Shown here: positions 41,703 through 52,398 of the stretch, in pieces
How positions within the stretch are numbered: position 1 is the stretch's first letter
How the letters are laid out: each line of letters opens with the position of its first letter
Assembly (NCBI RefSeq): GCF_000335475.2
Contig: NZ_ANAH02000017.1
Location: 227,539-291,538, forward strand
Length of the DNA stretch: 64,000 nt
Direction of reading: 5' to 3'
Source: Cystobacter fuscus DSM 2262
Lineage (GTDB): Bacteria > Myxococcota > Myxococcia > Myxococcales > Myxococcaceae
The notes under the pieces: generated by a model
Told to the model about the DNA's origin: nothing
What the model saw: the letters and a program-made list of their open reading frames with translations, nothing else
Database searches by the model: none
Made by a program: the position numbers and the translations under genes

Positions 41703-43520
41703 TCAGGCGGCGTTGCACAGCCGCTTCAACACCTGGGACAAGTCCTCGGAGGACACGGGTTTGACGAGATGCGCGTCGAAGCCGGCGGCGAGTGCGCGCT
41801 TGCGATCTTCCGGGTGGCCGTAGCCGGTGAGGGCGACGAGCCGGGTGTCGGCGCCACCGGCGGAAGCGCGCACCAGCTCCGCCACCTGATAGCCGTCCAG
41901 CTCGGGCAGGCCGATGTCCACCAGCGCCACCTGGGGACGCTGGGAGAGGACCAGCTCCACCGCGGCGCGCCCGTCGCTGGCCTCCGCCACGTGGTGGCCG
42001 TGCAGCTCGAGCAGATCGCGCAGCGTCTCGCGGATGTCCGGGTTGTCCTCCACGAGGAGGATGTTCAGCGGCCTCAGGGACGGGCCGAGCGAGGCGGCGG
42101 ACTTCAACATGTTGGGAATCGCCAGGGGCGCGGTGGCCTCGGCGGGCAGCGGCAGGCGCACGACGAACTCGCTGCCCTGGGAGAGGCCCTGGCTGTGGGC
42201 GCTCACGCGTCCGCCATGCATCTCCACGAGGCTGCGCACCAGGGTGAGGCCGAGTCCCAGTCCTCCCTGGGCCCGGTCGCTGCCCGGATCCACCTGCACG
42301 AAGAGATCGAAGACGCGCTGGAGCATGTCCGGCCGGAGGCCGACGCCGTTGTCACGCACGGAGAGGACGAGCTCTCCGTTGTCGCGCCGTGCCGTCAGCT
42401 CGATGCGTCCGCCGGAGGGCGTGTACTTGGCCGCGTTGTGCAGCAGGTTGGCCACCACCTGGGTCATGCGGGTGGGATCCACGTTCAGGATCAGCGGCTC
42501 CTCGGGCAGGCTCACGCTCAGCGAGTGGTGGCGCTGCTGGATGAAGGGATCGCACGCCTGGATGGCGCCATCCACGATCTCCTTGAAGGTGACCAGGCGG
42601 GGCCGGATCTCCACCTTGCCCCGGGTGATGCGGCTGACGTCCAGCAGATCATCCACCAGCCGCGTCATGTGACTCACCTGGCGATCCGCGCTGGCGAAGG
42701 CCCGCTGGAGGATCTCATCCTGCGGAGCACGCAGTTGGAAGACCTCGAGCGCGTGGCGGACGGGAGCCAGGGGGTTGCGCAGCTCGTGGGCCAGCATGGC
42801 GAGGAACTCGTCCTTGCGGCGGTCCGCCTCGCGCAGCGCGAGGATGAGCTGCTCGCGCTCGCGCGCCACCGCGGACAGCTCCGCCTGGGCCTGTTCCTTC
42901 TCCTGCACCAACTTCGCGAGCTCCTGAGCGCGTTGCTCGCGCGCCTCGGACACCTTGCGCTCGCGCTCGACCTCCTGCTGCAACAGGGAGCGCTCGTAGT
43001 GGGCCCGCGCCTCGGCGAGCTGCTGGGCGTGGGCACGGCTCTCCGCCTGCCTGAGCAGCGCCTCCTGCCGGCGCACCTCCTCCTTCTTGCGGTGCAGCTC
43101 CAGGAACACGCCCACCTTGGTGCGGAGGATCTCCGGAACGATGGGCTTGAAGAGGTAGTCCACCGCGCCCAGCTCGTAGCCGCGCGAGACGTTCACCTCA
43201 CTGCGGTTGAACGCGGTGATGTAGATGATGGGGATGTGCCGCGTCCGCTCGCGCATGCGAATGAGTGACGCGGTGTCGTATCCATCCATTCCGGGCATCT
43301 GCACGTCCAGCAGGATGAGGGCGAACTCCCGCTCGAGCAGCAGGCGCAGCGCCTCGTCGCCCGACGCGGCGGTGACGACGTTGGCGCCGAGATCCGTCAT
43401 CAGCACCTCCAGCGCACGAAGGTTCGCGGGCGTGTCATCCACGGCCAGCACATCGACTCGGGAGAGCGTGGAAGACGGCGAGGGGGCGACGGAGGGCGGG
43501 CTAACCGGCAGGTCGGACAC
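41703..43520 (-). CDS. Hybrid kinase: receiver, coiled coil, HisKA, HATPase, receiver
   Basis: About 605 residues. The start is uncertain: no ATG lies near the first domain, and the GTG at 43520 is the closest good start; the frame continues upstream in low-quality sequence. The first receiver has VDDTPAN and [12 protein letters not shown] charged coiled coil leads to the H-box [12 protein letters not shown], the ATPase boxes ([29 protein letters not shown]), and a C-terminal receiver ([16 protein letters not shown]). There is no membrane segment. It is the first gene of the operon with the HAMP-array kinase and CheR, so the three probably form one phosphorelay or methylation-linked signalling unit. 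Confidence 0.87.
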   Translation of the reverse strand: MSDLPVSPPSVAPSPSSTLSRVDVLAVDDTPANLRALEVLMTDLGANVVTAASGDEALRLLLEREFALILLDVQMPGMDGYDTASLIRMRERTRHIPIIYITAFNRSEVNVSRGYELGAVDYLFKPIVPEILRTKVGVFLELHRKKEEVRRQEALLRQAESRAHAQQLAEARAHYERSLLQQEVERERKVSEAREQRAQELAKLVQEKEQAQAELSAVAREREQLILALREADRRKDEFLAMLAHELRNPLAPVRHALEVFQLRAPQDEILQRAFASADRQVSHMTRLVDDLLDVSRITRGKVEIRPRLVTFKEIVDGAIQACDPFIQQRHHSLSVSLPEEPLILNVDPTRMTQVVANLLHNAAKYTPSGGRIELTARRDNGELVLSVRDNGVGLRPDMLQRVFDLFVQVDPGSDRAQGGLGLGLTLVRSLVEMHGGRVSAHSQGLSQGSEFVVRLPLPAEATAPLAIPNMLKSAASLGPSLRPLNILLVEDNPDIRETLRDLLELHGHHVAEASDGRAAVELVLSQRPQVALVDIGLPELDGYQVAELVRASAGGADTRLVALTGYGHPEDRKRALAAGFDAHLVKPVSSEDLSQVLKRLCNAA

Positions 43521-43684
43521 GGTCGCTTTTTTACCGTTTATCGGGACGTAGACCCAGGCCAGTCGTTCTTCTTTCTGTCGTCTGAATGACGACCAGACGT
43601 CCAGACGAGCCTGCCCGGATGGCAAGTCGAGCACCGCGTCACGGAAGGTGAGGGCTTGTCCGTGGCCCCGGATACACCGGACTC

Positions 43685-44077
43685 TCAGGACTCGCCGGGC
43701 TCTTCCGCCTCGGAAGGCTCGAGGAGCGTCTGGAGCGCCACCCGGAACAGCCGGAAGCGGGGTGGGGGAAGGGCGCGCACGAGCATGGCGAGCCGACGGA
43801 GGGCGGGCTGCGTTTCGAGCTCTTCCTCGGCCTGCCCCTGCTCGTCCGGACCGGAAGGCGGAGGAGGAAGGGCGAGGAGCATGTCGGCGGAGACGCCCAG
43901 GACGACGCACAACTCGCGGAGCTTGGGGACGCTCGGCAGCATGTCCCCCCGCTCGATACGCCCGTAGACGGTGGGGACGAAGCCCACGGCGTGGGCCACC
44001 TGCTCCTGGGTGAGATCCAATCGGGTCCGGGCCATCCTCAGGCGGGTGCCGAGACCGGGCTGTGGCGTTTCGTCCAT
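43685..44077 (-). CDS. XRE-family helix-turn-helix regulator
   Basis: 130 residues from the ATG at 44077, with GGGAG 9 bases upstream; the open frame extends to 44107. The N-terminal ~60 residues are an XRE/Cro-type helix-turn-helix (LRMARTRLDLTQEQVAHAVG, YGRIERGDMLPSVPKLRELC). A linker rich in Pro and Glu and a basic helical end follow; no effector domain is recognisable. It precedes the signalling operon on the same strand with a 164-base gap, so it could regulate that operon or belong to it. Confidence 0.8.
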   Translation of the reverse strand: MDETPQPGLGTRLRMARTRLDLTQEQVAHAVGFVPTVYGRIERGDMLPSVPKLRELCVVLGVSADMLLALPPPPSGPDEQGQAEEELETQPALRRLAMLVRALPPPRFRLFRVALQTLLEPSEAEEPGES

Positions 44078-44208
44078 GGGGTGCGCTCCCACGTGGGACA
44101 AGGGCACCCGAATCCCTGGACGGGGCCCTCCCCTTCGGGTGGCGGGACCCTACCTGATGGGAGGAGTCACTGGAAGAAAACCTGACTCATGCTCCCGCCG
44201 CGGGGGGC

Positions 44209-44640
44209 TCAGTGCCACGAGGCCCCGGAGCCGAAGAACTCCTCCAGCTCGCGCGGCGTGGGGGCATGGGGCACGTCGGGGAAGAGCACGCTCCGGGACG
44301 CGTGGCCGAGCAGGTGGCGCTCCTCGTCCACGACCCACAGTCTGTCCAGGGCCGAGTCCTCCATCCTCCGCATGGCCTCCTCCACGGGGATGTCGGGGGA
44401 GAGTCCCTCGACGTCCTCGCTCATCACGGAGGACACCCGGGAGGCATCCACGTCGTGTCCCATGGCGACGCCGCGCACCACGAGATCCCGGTCCGTCACC
44501 AGCCCCACCAGCTTGCCGTTCTCGCAGACCGGGAGGCTGTCGGCGTCGAGCCGGCGCATCATCTCCGCGGCCTGGCGCAGGGTGGCGCGGGGCTCGAGCA
44601 CTTCTTCTTCGCGCGTCATCACGTCCTTGAGGGTCTTCAT
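44209..44640 (-). CDS. CBS-domain pair protein
   Basis: 143 residues from the ATG at 44640, with AAGGAG 10 bases upstream. Two CBS motifs are evident: DVMTREEEVLEPRATLRQAA with LVGLVTDRDLVVRGVA, and SSVMSEDVEGLSPDIPVEEA with LWVVDEERHLLG. The pair forms a nucleotide-binding sensor of energy state in many proteins. As a stand-alone protein its partner is unknown. A DUF2267 gene lies 38 bases upstream on the same strand, probably in the same operon. Confidence 0.88.
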   Translation of the reverse strand: MKTLKDVMTREEEVLEPRATLRQAAEMMRRLDADSLPVCENGKLVGLVTDRDLVVRGVAMGHDVDASRVSSVMSEDVEGLSPDIPVEEAMRRMEDSALDRLWVVDEERHLLGHASRSVLFPDVPHAPTPRELEEFFGSGASWH

Positions 44641-44678
44641 GATCGACGGCTCCTTCGCAGGGGTTGTGCGGGGGGAGG

Positions 44679-45143
44679 TCAACAGGCTCGCGCCCAGAGT
44701 GCCCGCATGTCCGCGGGCAGTGCGTCGCTCACCTGTTGGGCTTCACCCTCGGTGATACAGGCGCGGAGGGTGGCGAGGACCGCCCGGGTCACACTCTCCG
44801 CCCGGGCCCGGTCCGCGCCGATGTCCGCCTCCACGCGTTGGAGCAACGCCTCCATCCCCGAGGGGCCGGGGACGTCGTCTCCTTGGAGAGGACAGCCTTG
44901 GAAGGCTTCCTGGAGCTTCAGGGGCAGCCACGCCCGCGGATCATCCGCCGTGACGTGACGCAGGGGTCGTTCCAGCGCGCACAACACCGACACGAGTGCC
45001 CGCCGGGCCTGCTCCCTGGGCAGACTGCTTCGCTCGCCGAGCTTCTCCAGGAAGAGCGAGTAGCTGCGGGTGCACCGGGCCCGGTGCCTCCGCTCGCGCA
45101 ACAGCCGTAGCTCGTCCTCCATCCGCTCGGGCTCGTCCGCCAT
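44679..45143 (-). CDS. DUF2267 family protein
   Basis: 154 residues from the ATG at 45143, with GGAGG 7 bases upstream. REQARRALVSVLCALERPL followed later by VTRAVLATLRACITEGEAQQVSDALPADMRALW matches the tandem helical repeats of DUF2267, with the characteristic LPxxxRxLW ending. Members are common beside CBS-domain proteins and stress genes; their function is unknown. It shares a strand and a 38-base gap with the CBS gene. Confidence 0.75.
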   Translation of the reverse strand: MADEPERMEDELRLLRERRHRARCTRSYSLFLEKLGERSSLPREQARRALVSVLCALERPLRHVTADDPRAWLPLKLQEAFQGCPLQGDDVPGPSGMEALLQRVEADIGADRARAESVTRAVLATLRACITEGEAQQVSDALPADMRALWARAC

Positions 45144-45288
45144 GGTGCGTCCTCCCATCTGTACGGTGGTGATCACCCGGGGCGGATGCACCTGCCTGGC
45201 ACCTCTCTGGAAAGCAGGCAGGGGAGCGGAGCGAGGGGACCAGGCCGACTTGCGGTGCGGGTCCCCGGAAATAGGAGGAGGGGCGGAC

Positions 45289-45657
45289 TCAGCCCTGCCG
45301 CCAGGCGGCGAGGGCGAACAGCACCCAGCCCACGAGGAAGCCCACGCCTCCCAGGGGAGTGATGGCGCCCAGGACGCGCACGCCGGAGAGCGCCAGGGCG
45401 TACAGGCTGCCGGAGAAGAGCACGATGCCCACCACCAGGGCCCATCCCGCGCCGTTGAGCAGGGGGCTGGGCCGCAGGTGCGCGAGCAGACCGACCGCGA
45501 TGAGCCCCAGCGAGTGATACATGTGGTAACGCGCGCCTGTTTCGAAGATGGTTTGCATGTCCGGAGGGAGCCTCGTGCGCAGGGCATGTGCACCGAAAGC
45601 TCCAGCCGCCACAGACAGGAACGCGCTTGCCGCGCCGAGAATGAGCCACAGACGCAT
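45289..45657 (-). CDS. DUF423 family membrane protein (YgdD-like)
   Basis: 122 residues with four hydrophobic helices. It begins LWLILGAASAFLSVAAGAFGAHALR and has YHMYHSLGLIAVGL and LFSGSLYALALSG, the conserved blocks of DUF423. Family members are small inner-membrane proteins of unknown function. AAAGAAAGG precedes the ATG. It is divergent from the SET-domain gene. Confidence 0.9.
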   Translation of the reverse strand: MRLWLILGAASAFLSVAAGAFGAHALRTRLPPDMQTIFETGARYHMYHSLGLIAVGLLAHLRPSPLLNGAGWALVVGIVLFSGSLYALALSGVRVLGAITPLGGVGFLVGWVLFALAAWRQG

Positions 45658-45737
45658 CGTCGAGCGCCTTTCTTTCCTCAGAAGTCCGACCGAGGCACCC
45701 TACCGCGCCCAGTCCAGCGCGTCTCTACTTTCTCCCG

Positions 45738-46400
45738 ATGCCAGCTCCCTCCTCCAAGAAGCCCACTTCCCGTAAGTCCTCTCCTCCCGCGCTCCAGCCC
45801 TTCGAGCTGCGGCCCTCGTCCATCCAGGGTCAGGGCGCCTTCGCCACGCGCCCCATCAAGAAGGGCGATCGCATCATCGAGTACCTCGGCGAGCGCATCA
45901 CCCAGGACGAGGCGGACGAGCGCTACGACGACAGTGCCATGGCGCGCCACCACACCTTCCTCTTCAGCGTGGACGACGACACGGTCATCGACGCGGCGCG
46001 GGGGGGCAACGACGCCCGGTTCATCAACCACTCGTGCGCTCCCAACTGTCAGGCCTTCCTGGAGGACGAGCGCATCTACATCTACGCCCTGCGCGACATC
46101 GCCGTGGGCGATGAGCTCAGCTACGACTACGGCTACGAGCGCACCGAGGACATGGGCCCCGAGGAGGAGGCGCTCTACGTCTGCCGCTGTGGCGCTCCCA
46201 ATTGCCGGGGCACCATCCTCGCTCCCCTGAAGAAGGAGGAGCCCAAGAAGAAGGCATCCGCGAAGAAGTCCTCGAAGAAGACTTCTTCCTCGAAGAAGAA
46301 GTCGTCGAAGAAGGCGCCCTCGAAGGTGGGGGGCAAGCGCGCGTCCAAGGCCCGGTCCGGACGGGGGGACAAGGGCCGCACGCGCGCGGCCCGCGGGTAA
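45738..46400 (+). CDS. SET-domain protein-lysine methyltransferase with Lys-rich tail
   Basis: 220 residues. The SET domain covers ~20-150: GQGAFATRPIKKGD (motif I), the catalytic FINHSCAPNC, and LSYDYGYE with the active-site Tyr. A post-SET cysteine cluster (CRCGAPNCRG) would bind zinc, as in eukaryotic histone methyltransferases. The last ~60 residues are almost only Lys, Ser, Ala and Arg (KKKASAKKSSKK), resembling histone H1 or bacterial H1-like proteins. The tail could bind DNA or serve as substrate. SET proteins in bacteria are sporadic and probably acquired; the target protein is unknown. Confidence 0.88.
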   Translation: MPAPSSKKPTSRKSSPPALQPFELRPSSIQGQGAFATRPIKKGDRIIEYLGERITQDEADERYDDSAMARHHTFLFSVDDDTVIDAARGGNDARFINHSCAPNCQAFLEDERIYIYALRDIAVGDELSYDYGYERTEDMGPEEEALYVCRCGAPNCRGTILAPLKKEEPKKKASAKKSSKKTSSSKKKSSKKAPSKVGGKRASKARSGRGDKGRTRAARG

Positions 46401-46505
46401 GCGCGAGAGGGTGGACACCGGGAGTCGAACCGGGCACCGTCCCGTCGCCGCGCGCCCCGGCCTGCTCCCGGGGCGTGACGGGTTGACCCGTACGGAGGAC
46501 CCTCT

Positions 46506-48563
<2,058 letters not shown>

Positions 48564-48574
48564 CTTTCTCGGGG

Positions 48575-48596
48575 CTCTGTCGCCACCGCGACAGAG
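48575..48596 (+). terminator. Hairpin after the S9 peptidase gene
   Basis: CTCTGTCGC (48575-48583) and GCGACAGAG (48588-48596) form a perfect 9-bp stem with a 4-base loop, 12 bases past the stop codon. Only two T follow, so termination would be weak. Confidence 0.45.
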
Positions 48597-48645
48597 TTCC
48601 GCCGCGGGTTCCTCCACTCTTCCATCTGGCCCGAGGAGTGGAAGG

Positions 48646-49746
48646 ATGCCCGAGATGACGCACTACATTCGCTACACCGATTCCGTGGAGGTCCGCCAGG
48701 CGGACGAGGACGCGCTGATCCAGAAGATCGTCACGTCGATGGGACGGGTGAACCGCGCTCACTTCGAGCACCACCGTCATGCCCTGCGCGACGCGCACGC
48801 CAAGAGCCATGGGGTGCTCGTGGGCACGTTGACCGTGCTCGACGGTCTGCCGGAGCACCTGCGCCAGGGGGTCTTCGCCGAGCCGCGCAGCTACCCCATC
48901 GTGGTGCGCTTCTCCTCGGCGCCGGGAGAGCTGCAGAGCGATCGCATCGCGACCCTGCGGGGCATGGCCATCAAGATGCTGGGGGTGGAGGGGAACAAGG
49001 TCCTGCCGGAGCACCGGGACGAGAAGACCCAGGACTGGCTGCTGGTCAATCATCCGGTCATCCCGTTCGGGGATGTCTCCGCCTATTGGAAGGCCCAGCA
49101 GTTCGCCGAGAGCCGTGGCTCCACTTCCGAGTTCTCCAAGCAGCTCACCTCCACGCTCGCGCGAGGTGCCCACAAGGTGCTGGGGCTGGCCGGCGTCCAC
49201 AACGAGACGGTGAAGGTTCTGGCGGTGCGCAACACCCATCCGCTGGGGGAGACGTTCCACAGCATGGCCGCGCTGCGCTTCGGGGACTACCTCGCGAAGC
49301 TCAGCGCCGCCCCCTTGTCCCCGGAGCTCCGGCGGCTCACGGGCAGGGAACTCGACATCGATGAGCCGTCCTCGGGCGTGCGCGACCTCGTCACCGCCTT
49401 CTTCGACGCGCACCCGGCGGAGTACGAATTGAGGGCCCAGCTGTGCACGGACCTGGAGCGCATGCCGGTGGAGGACGCCTCGGTCGAGTGGCCCGAGAGC
49501 CTGTCGCCCCACCAGCCCATCGCGAGGATCTCCCTGCCCCGTCAGGACGCCTACAGCCCCGCGCGCCGCGTCTACGCCGATGACGTGCTGTCCTTCAACC
49601 CCTGGCATTGCATCGAGGCGCATCGCCCCCTGGGCTCCATCATGCGCGTGCGGCGCACGGCCTATGAGGCCTCCTCCCGCTTCCGGCACGAGATGAACGT
49701 GCGCCCGCGCGTGGAGCCCCGAGACATCTCGGACATTCCGGCCTGA
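48646..49746 (+). CDS. Catalase-fold heme protein
   Basis: 366 residues, shorter than a classical catalase (~480). His55 in AKSHGVLVGTLTV corresponds to the distal heme His of the catalase core, and YPIVVRFSS and ATLRGMAIKM match the following strands. Towards the end, YADDVLSFNPWHCIEAHRPLGSI is typical of the catalase-like family that includes peroxidases and oxide-forming heme enzymes. Whether it degrades peroxide or acts on lipid peroxides cannot be told. There is no signal peptide. It stands 82 bases after the peptidase gene. Confidence 0.85.
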   Translation: MPEMTHYIRYTDSVEVRQADEDALIQKIVTSMGRVNRAHFEHHRHALRDAHAKSHGVLVGTLTVLDGLPEHLRQGVFAEPRSYPIVVRFSSAPGELQSDRIATLRGMAIKMLGVEGNKVLPEHRDEKTQDWLLVNHPVIPFGDVSAYWKAQQFAESRGSTSEFSKQLTSTLARGAHKVLGLAGVHNETVKVLAVRNTHPLGETFHSMAALRFGDYLAKLSAAPLSPELRRLTGRELDIDEPSSGVRDLVTAFFDAHPAEYELRAQLCTDLERMPVEDASVEWPESLSPHQPIARISLPRQDAYSPARRVYADDVLSFNPWHCIEAHRPLGSIMRVRRTAYEASSRFRHEMNVRPRVEPRDISDIPA

Positions 49747-49772
49747 GCCGGGGCGGGGTAGGGTGACGGGCC

Positions 49773-50918
49773 ATGGCTCCGTCCCCTGATTTCGACGCCT
49801 ACCGCTCCGAGTTCCCCATCGTGCGCGAGCAGCTCGCCTTCAACCACGCGGGCGTCTCGCCCACGAGCCAGCGGGCCGCCACCGCCATCCGGGAGTGGTC
49901 GGAGGATCTGCTGCTGCACGGCGTGCGCTACGAGCGGGGTTGGGAGGCGCGCACCGAGGCCACCCGGGCGCTCGCCGCCCGCATCATCGGCGCCGAGCCC
50001 GAGGAGATCGCCTTCGTGCGCAACACGGGCCATGGACTCGGCCTCGTCGCCGAGGGGCTCGACTGGCGCCCCGGGGACGAGGTCGCCGTCGCCGCGTCCA
50101 TCGAGTACCCCTCCAACGTCTATCCCTGGCTGCACCTGCGCGACCGCGGCGTGAGCGTGCGGGAGATCGAAGCGCGCGAGGGCGGGGTGACCCCCGAGGC
50201 CGTGGCCGCCGCGCTGACCCCCCGCACCCGGCTCGTCGCCGTGAGCTCCGTGCAGTTCGCCTCGGGCCACCGCACGGACCTGGAGGCCATTGGAGCGTTG
50301 TGCGAGCGCGCGGGCGTCCTCTTCTGCGTGGATGGCATCCAGAGCGTGGGTTGCATCCCCGTGGACGTGAAGAAGTGCCGCATCCACTTCCTCAGCGCTG
50401 ACAGCCACAAGTGGATGATCGGCGTGGCGGGCATCGGCTTCTTCTACGTGGACCGGAACGTGTTGCCGCGCGTGCGGCCCGTGCTCGTCGGCTGGCGCTC
50501 CACCACCGACCTCTGGAACTTCAACCGGTCCCACTTCGAGCTGCGCCCGGATGCCAGGAAGTTCGAGGAGGGCAGCCACAACTACGCGGGCATCTACGCG
50601 CTCCACGCCGCCCTGGGCCTGCTGCTGGAGGTGGGGATGGACGCCGTCGCGGCGCGCATCCGCGAGCTGCTCGTCCACGCGGACGCGGAGCTGCGTGCCC
50701 TGGGGTGCTCCACCGGCCCCACCCCCGAGCACCGCGCGGGAATCCTCACCTTCCTGCCGCCTCGGGGGGATGTGACGGCGCTCGCCGCGCACCTCACCGA
50801 GCACCTCGTGAGCTTCTCCCTGCGCCGGGGCCGCATCCGCCTCTCGCCCCACTTCTACATCCAGCCCGCCGAGGTGGACCGCGTCGTGGCGCTGGTGCGT
50901 GACTTCTCCGGACGGTGA
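49773..50918 (+). CDS. Class V aminotransferase-fold PLP enzyme
   Basis: 381 residues. Lys213 in SADSHKWMIG is the Schiff-base lysine, and Asp187 in FCVDGIQSVG contacts the cofactor pyridine. FNHAGVSPTS near the start and the overall length fit the cysteine desulfurase or isopenicillin-N-epimerase-like branch of fold type I. The Cys expected in SufS-like desulfurases is not evident, so an epimerase, lyase or kynureninase-like role is as likely. The amidase gene starts 22 bases after the stop, on the same strand. Confidence 0.88.
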   Translation: MAPSPDFDAYRSEFPIVREQLAFNHAGVSPTSQRAATAIREWSEDLLLHGVRYERGWEARTEATRALAARIIGAEPEEIAFVRNTGHGLGLVAEGLDWRPGDEVAVAASIEYPSNVYPWLHLRDRGVSVREIEAREGGVTPEAVAAALTPRTRLVAVSSVQFASGHRTDLEAIGALCERAGVLFCVDGIQSVGCIPVDVKKCRIHFLSADSHKWMIGVAGIGFFYVDRNVLPRVRPVLVGWRSTTDLWNFNRSHFELRPDARKFEEGSHNYAGIYALHAALGLLLEVGMDAVAARIRELLVHADAELRALGCSTGPTPEHRAGILTFLPPRGDVTALAAHLTEHLVSFSLRRGRIRLSPHFYIQPAEVDRVVALVRDFSGR

Positions 50919-50940
50919 GCGTCCAGACGAGGAGGTCCTG

Positions 50941-52347
50941 GTGAACACGAACGAACTGGCGTCGCTCGCTCGCCTCGACGGCATGGCTCAGGCGGAGCTG
51001 TGTGCTCGGGGCGAGGTCTCGGCGGCCGAGTTGTTCGACGCGTGCCTGGCTCGCATCGACGCGTTGAACCCGCTGTTGCGTCCGGTCGTCACGGTCGCCC
51101 GCGAGCGCCCCCTCCCGGCGGGTCCGGGGCCATTTTCCGGAGTGCCCTTCCTGGTGAAGGACTCCACGCCCTGGCCCGGTCTGCGATGGTCGATGGGCTC
51201 GCGGTTGTTCGCGGCCAATGTCGCCCAGCGGCAGACGCCCTATGGCAAACGGCTCGAGGAGTCGGGGCTCGTGTGTGCCGGCAAGAGCGCGGCATCGGAG
51301 TTCGGATTGCTCGCCAGCACCGAGACGTTGCTCGAGGGCGTGACGCACAATCCGTGGGAGCTCGCCTGCTCGGCCACGGGCTCGTCCGGTGGCAGCGCGG
51401 TCGCCGTCGCCGCGGGGCTCGTTCCGCTCGCGCACGCCAATGACGGGGGCGGTTCGCTTCGCATCCCCGCGTCGGCATGCGGTCTCTTCGGCTTCAAGCC
51501 GAGCCGTGGGCGCACGGTGCCCGCGAGCTTCGTCAGCTCGGACTTCGGCGACATGACGAGCGATCACTGCATCAGCCGCTCGGTGCGTGACAGCGCGCTG
51601 CTCCTTTCGCTCACCGAGGATCGCTCGAGTGCTGCGCCCGTCGGCTTCGTGCGCGATCCAATTGCTCGCAGGCTGCGCATCGCGGCCTGGACGCGTACGG
51701 CGATGGGCGAGGAGCCGGAGCCCAGGGTGCGCCGCGCCTACGATGAGGCGGTGGCACTGCTCTCCGAGCTCGGCCACGAGGTCGAGCCGATCACTCCGCC
51801 CCTCTTCGAGGGTCCCGAGCTGGGCGACGCGTTCTTCCTCGTTTCGGGCGCGGCCGTCGCGGACGTCGTCGAGAGGATTGATCAGACGCGTGACGAGCCC
51901 GTGCAACACGACGAGCTCGAGCCGTTCACCTGGGGGCTGGTCGAGACCTTCCTCGCGCGCGGTCCGGACGCGCTGCCACGAGCGCGTGCCGCCTTCGCGC
52001 GAGCGGTGCGCGCCTACGGCGAGGCGACTCGAGGGTACGACGTGGTGCTCACGCCGACGATCGCCACCGAGCCGTGGCGCATCGGGCACCTCTCTCCGAT
52101 TCACGGGCGTGAGGAACTGCTGCGCCGCACGGGACGAGCCCTGGGTTACACGCCCATCCAGAACATCGCGGGTTGCCCCGGGATGTCCGTGCCCCTTCAC
52201 TTTCCGGGGGACGGTCCTCCCATCGGCACACACTTCGCCGCGGCGCCCGGTGCCGATGCGTTGCTGCTCGGCCTCGCGTACCAGCTCGAGCAGGCACGCC
52301 CGTGGAAGGAGCGTTGGGCGCCCTATTCGATTCCCGCGCTCTTCTGA
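50941..52347 (+). CDS. Amidase signature family enzyme
   Basis: 468 residues from a GTG at 50941, with AGGAGG 5 bases upstream; the frame is open further upstream, overlapping the PLP gene. The Ser-Ser-Lys triad is visible: Lys73 in FLVKDS, Ser148 in TGSSGGSAVAVAAG, and the nucleophile Ser172 in NDGGGSLRIPAS. This is the amidase family that hydrolyses amides of many kinds; the close spacing with the PLP enzyme suggests linked amino-acid chemistry. A nested hairpin lies downstream. Confidence 0.9.
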   Translation: MNTNELASLARLDGMAQAELCARGEVSAAELFDACLARIDALNPLLRPVVTVARERPLPAGPGPFSGVPFLVKDSTPWPGLRWSMGSRLFAANVAQRQTPYGKRLEESGLVCAGKSAASEFGLLASTETLLEGVTHNPWELACSATGSSGGSAVAVAAGLVPLAHANDGGGSLRIPASACGLFGFKPSRGRTVPASFVSSDFGDMTSDHCISRSVRDSALLLSLTEDRSSAAPVGFVRDPIARRLRIAAWTRTAMGEEPEPRVRRAYDEAVALLSELGHEVEPITPPLFEGPELGDAFFLVSGAAVADVVERIDQTRDEPVQHDELEPFTWGLVETFLARGPDALPRARAAFARAVRAYGEATRGYDVVLTPTIATEPWRIGHLSPIHGREELLRRTGRALGYTPIQNIAGCPGMSVPLHFPGDGPPIGTHFAAAPGADALLLGLAYQLEQARPWKERWAPYSIPALF

Positions 52348-52393
52348 CTGGCCTCACGACCGCGACACGTTCCCCCAGGAACGGGAGCCAGTC
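52346..52393. terminator. Nested inverted repeat between convergent amidase and NACHT genes
   Basis: GACTGGC (52346-52352) pairs with GCCAGTC (52387-52393), and inside it GTTCC (52369-52373) pairs with GGAAC (52378-52382). It begins within the amidase stop region and ends before the stop of the converging NACHT gene. There is no T-run; a bidirectional termination role is only suggested. Confidence 0.3.
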
Positions 52394-52398
52394 GGGAG

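Noticed and set aside
46409..46433. A tRNA T-arm-like sequence on the minus strand, just after the SET gene
   Set aside because: GGTTCGACTC with flanking CCGG looks like a T-loop and 3' end, but the stem has a mismatch, no CCA follows and no matching acceptor or anticodon arm lies upstream. It is at most a remnant or chance match.
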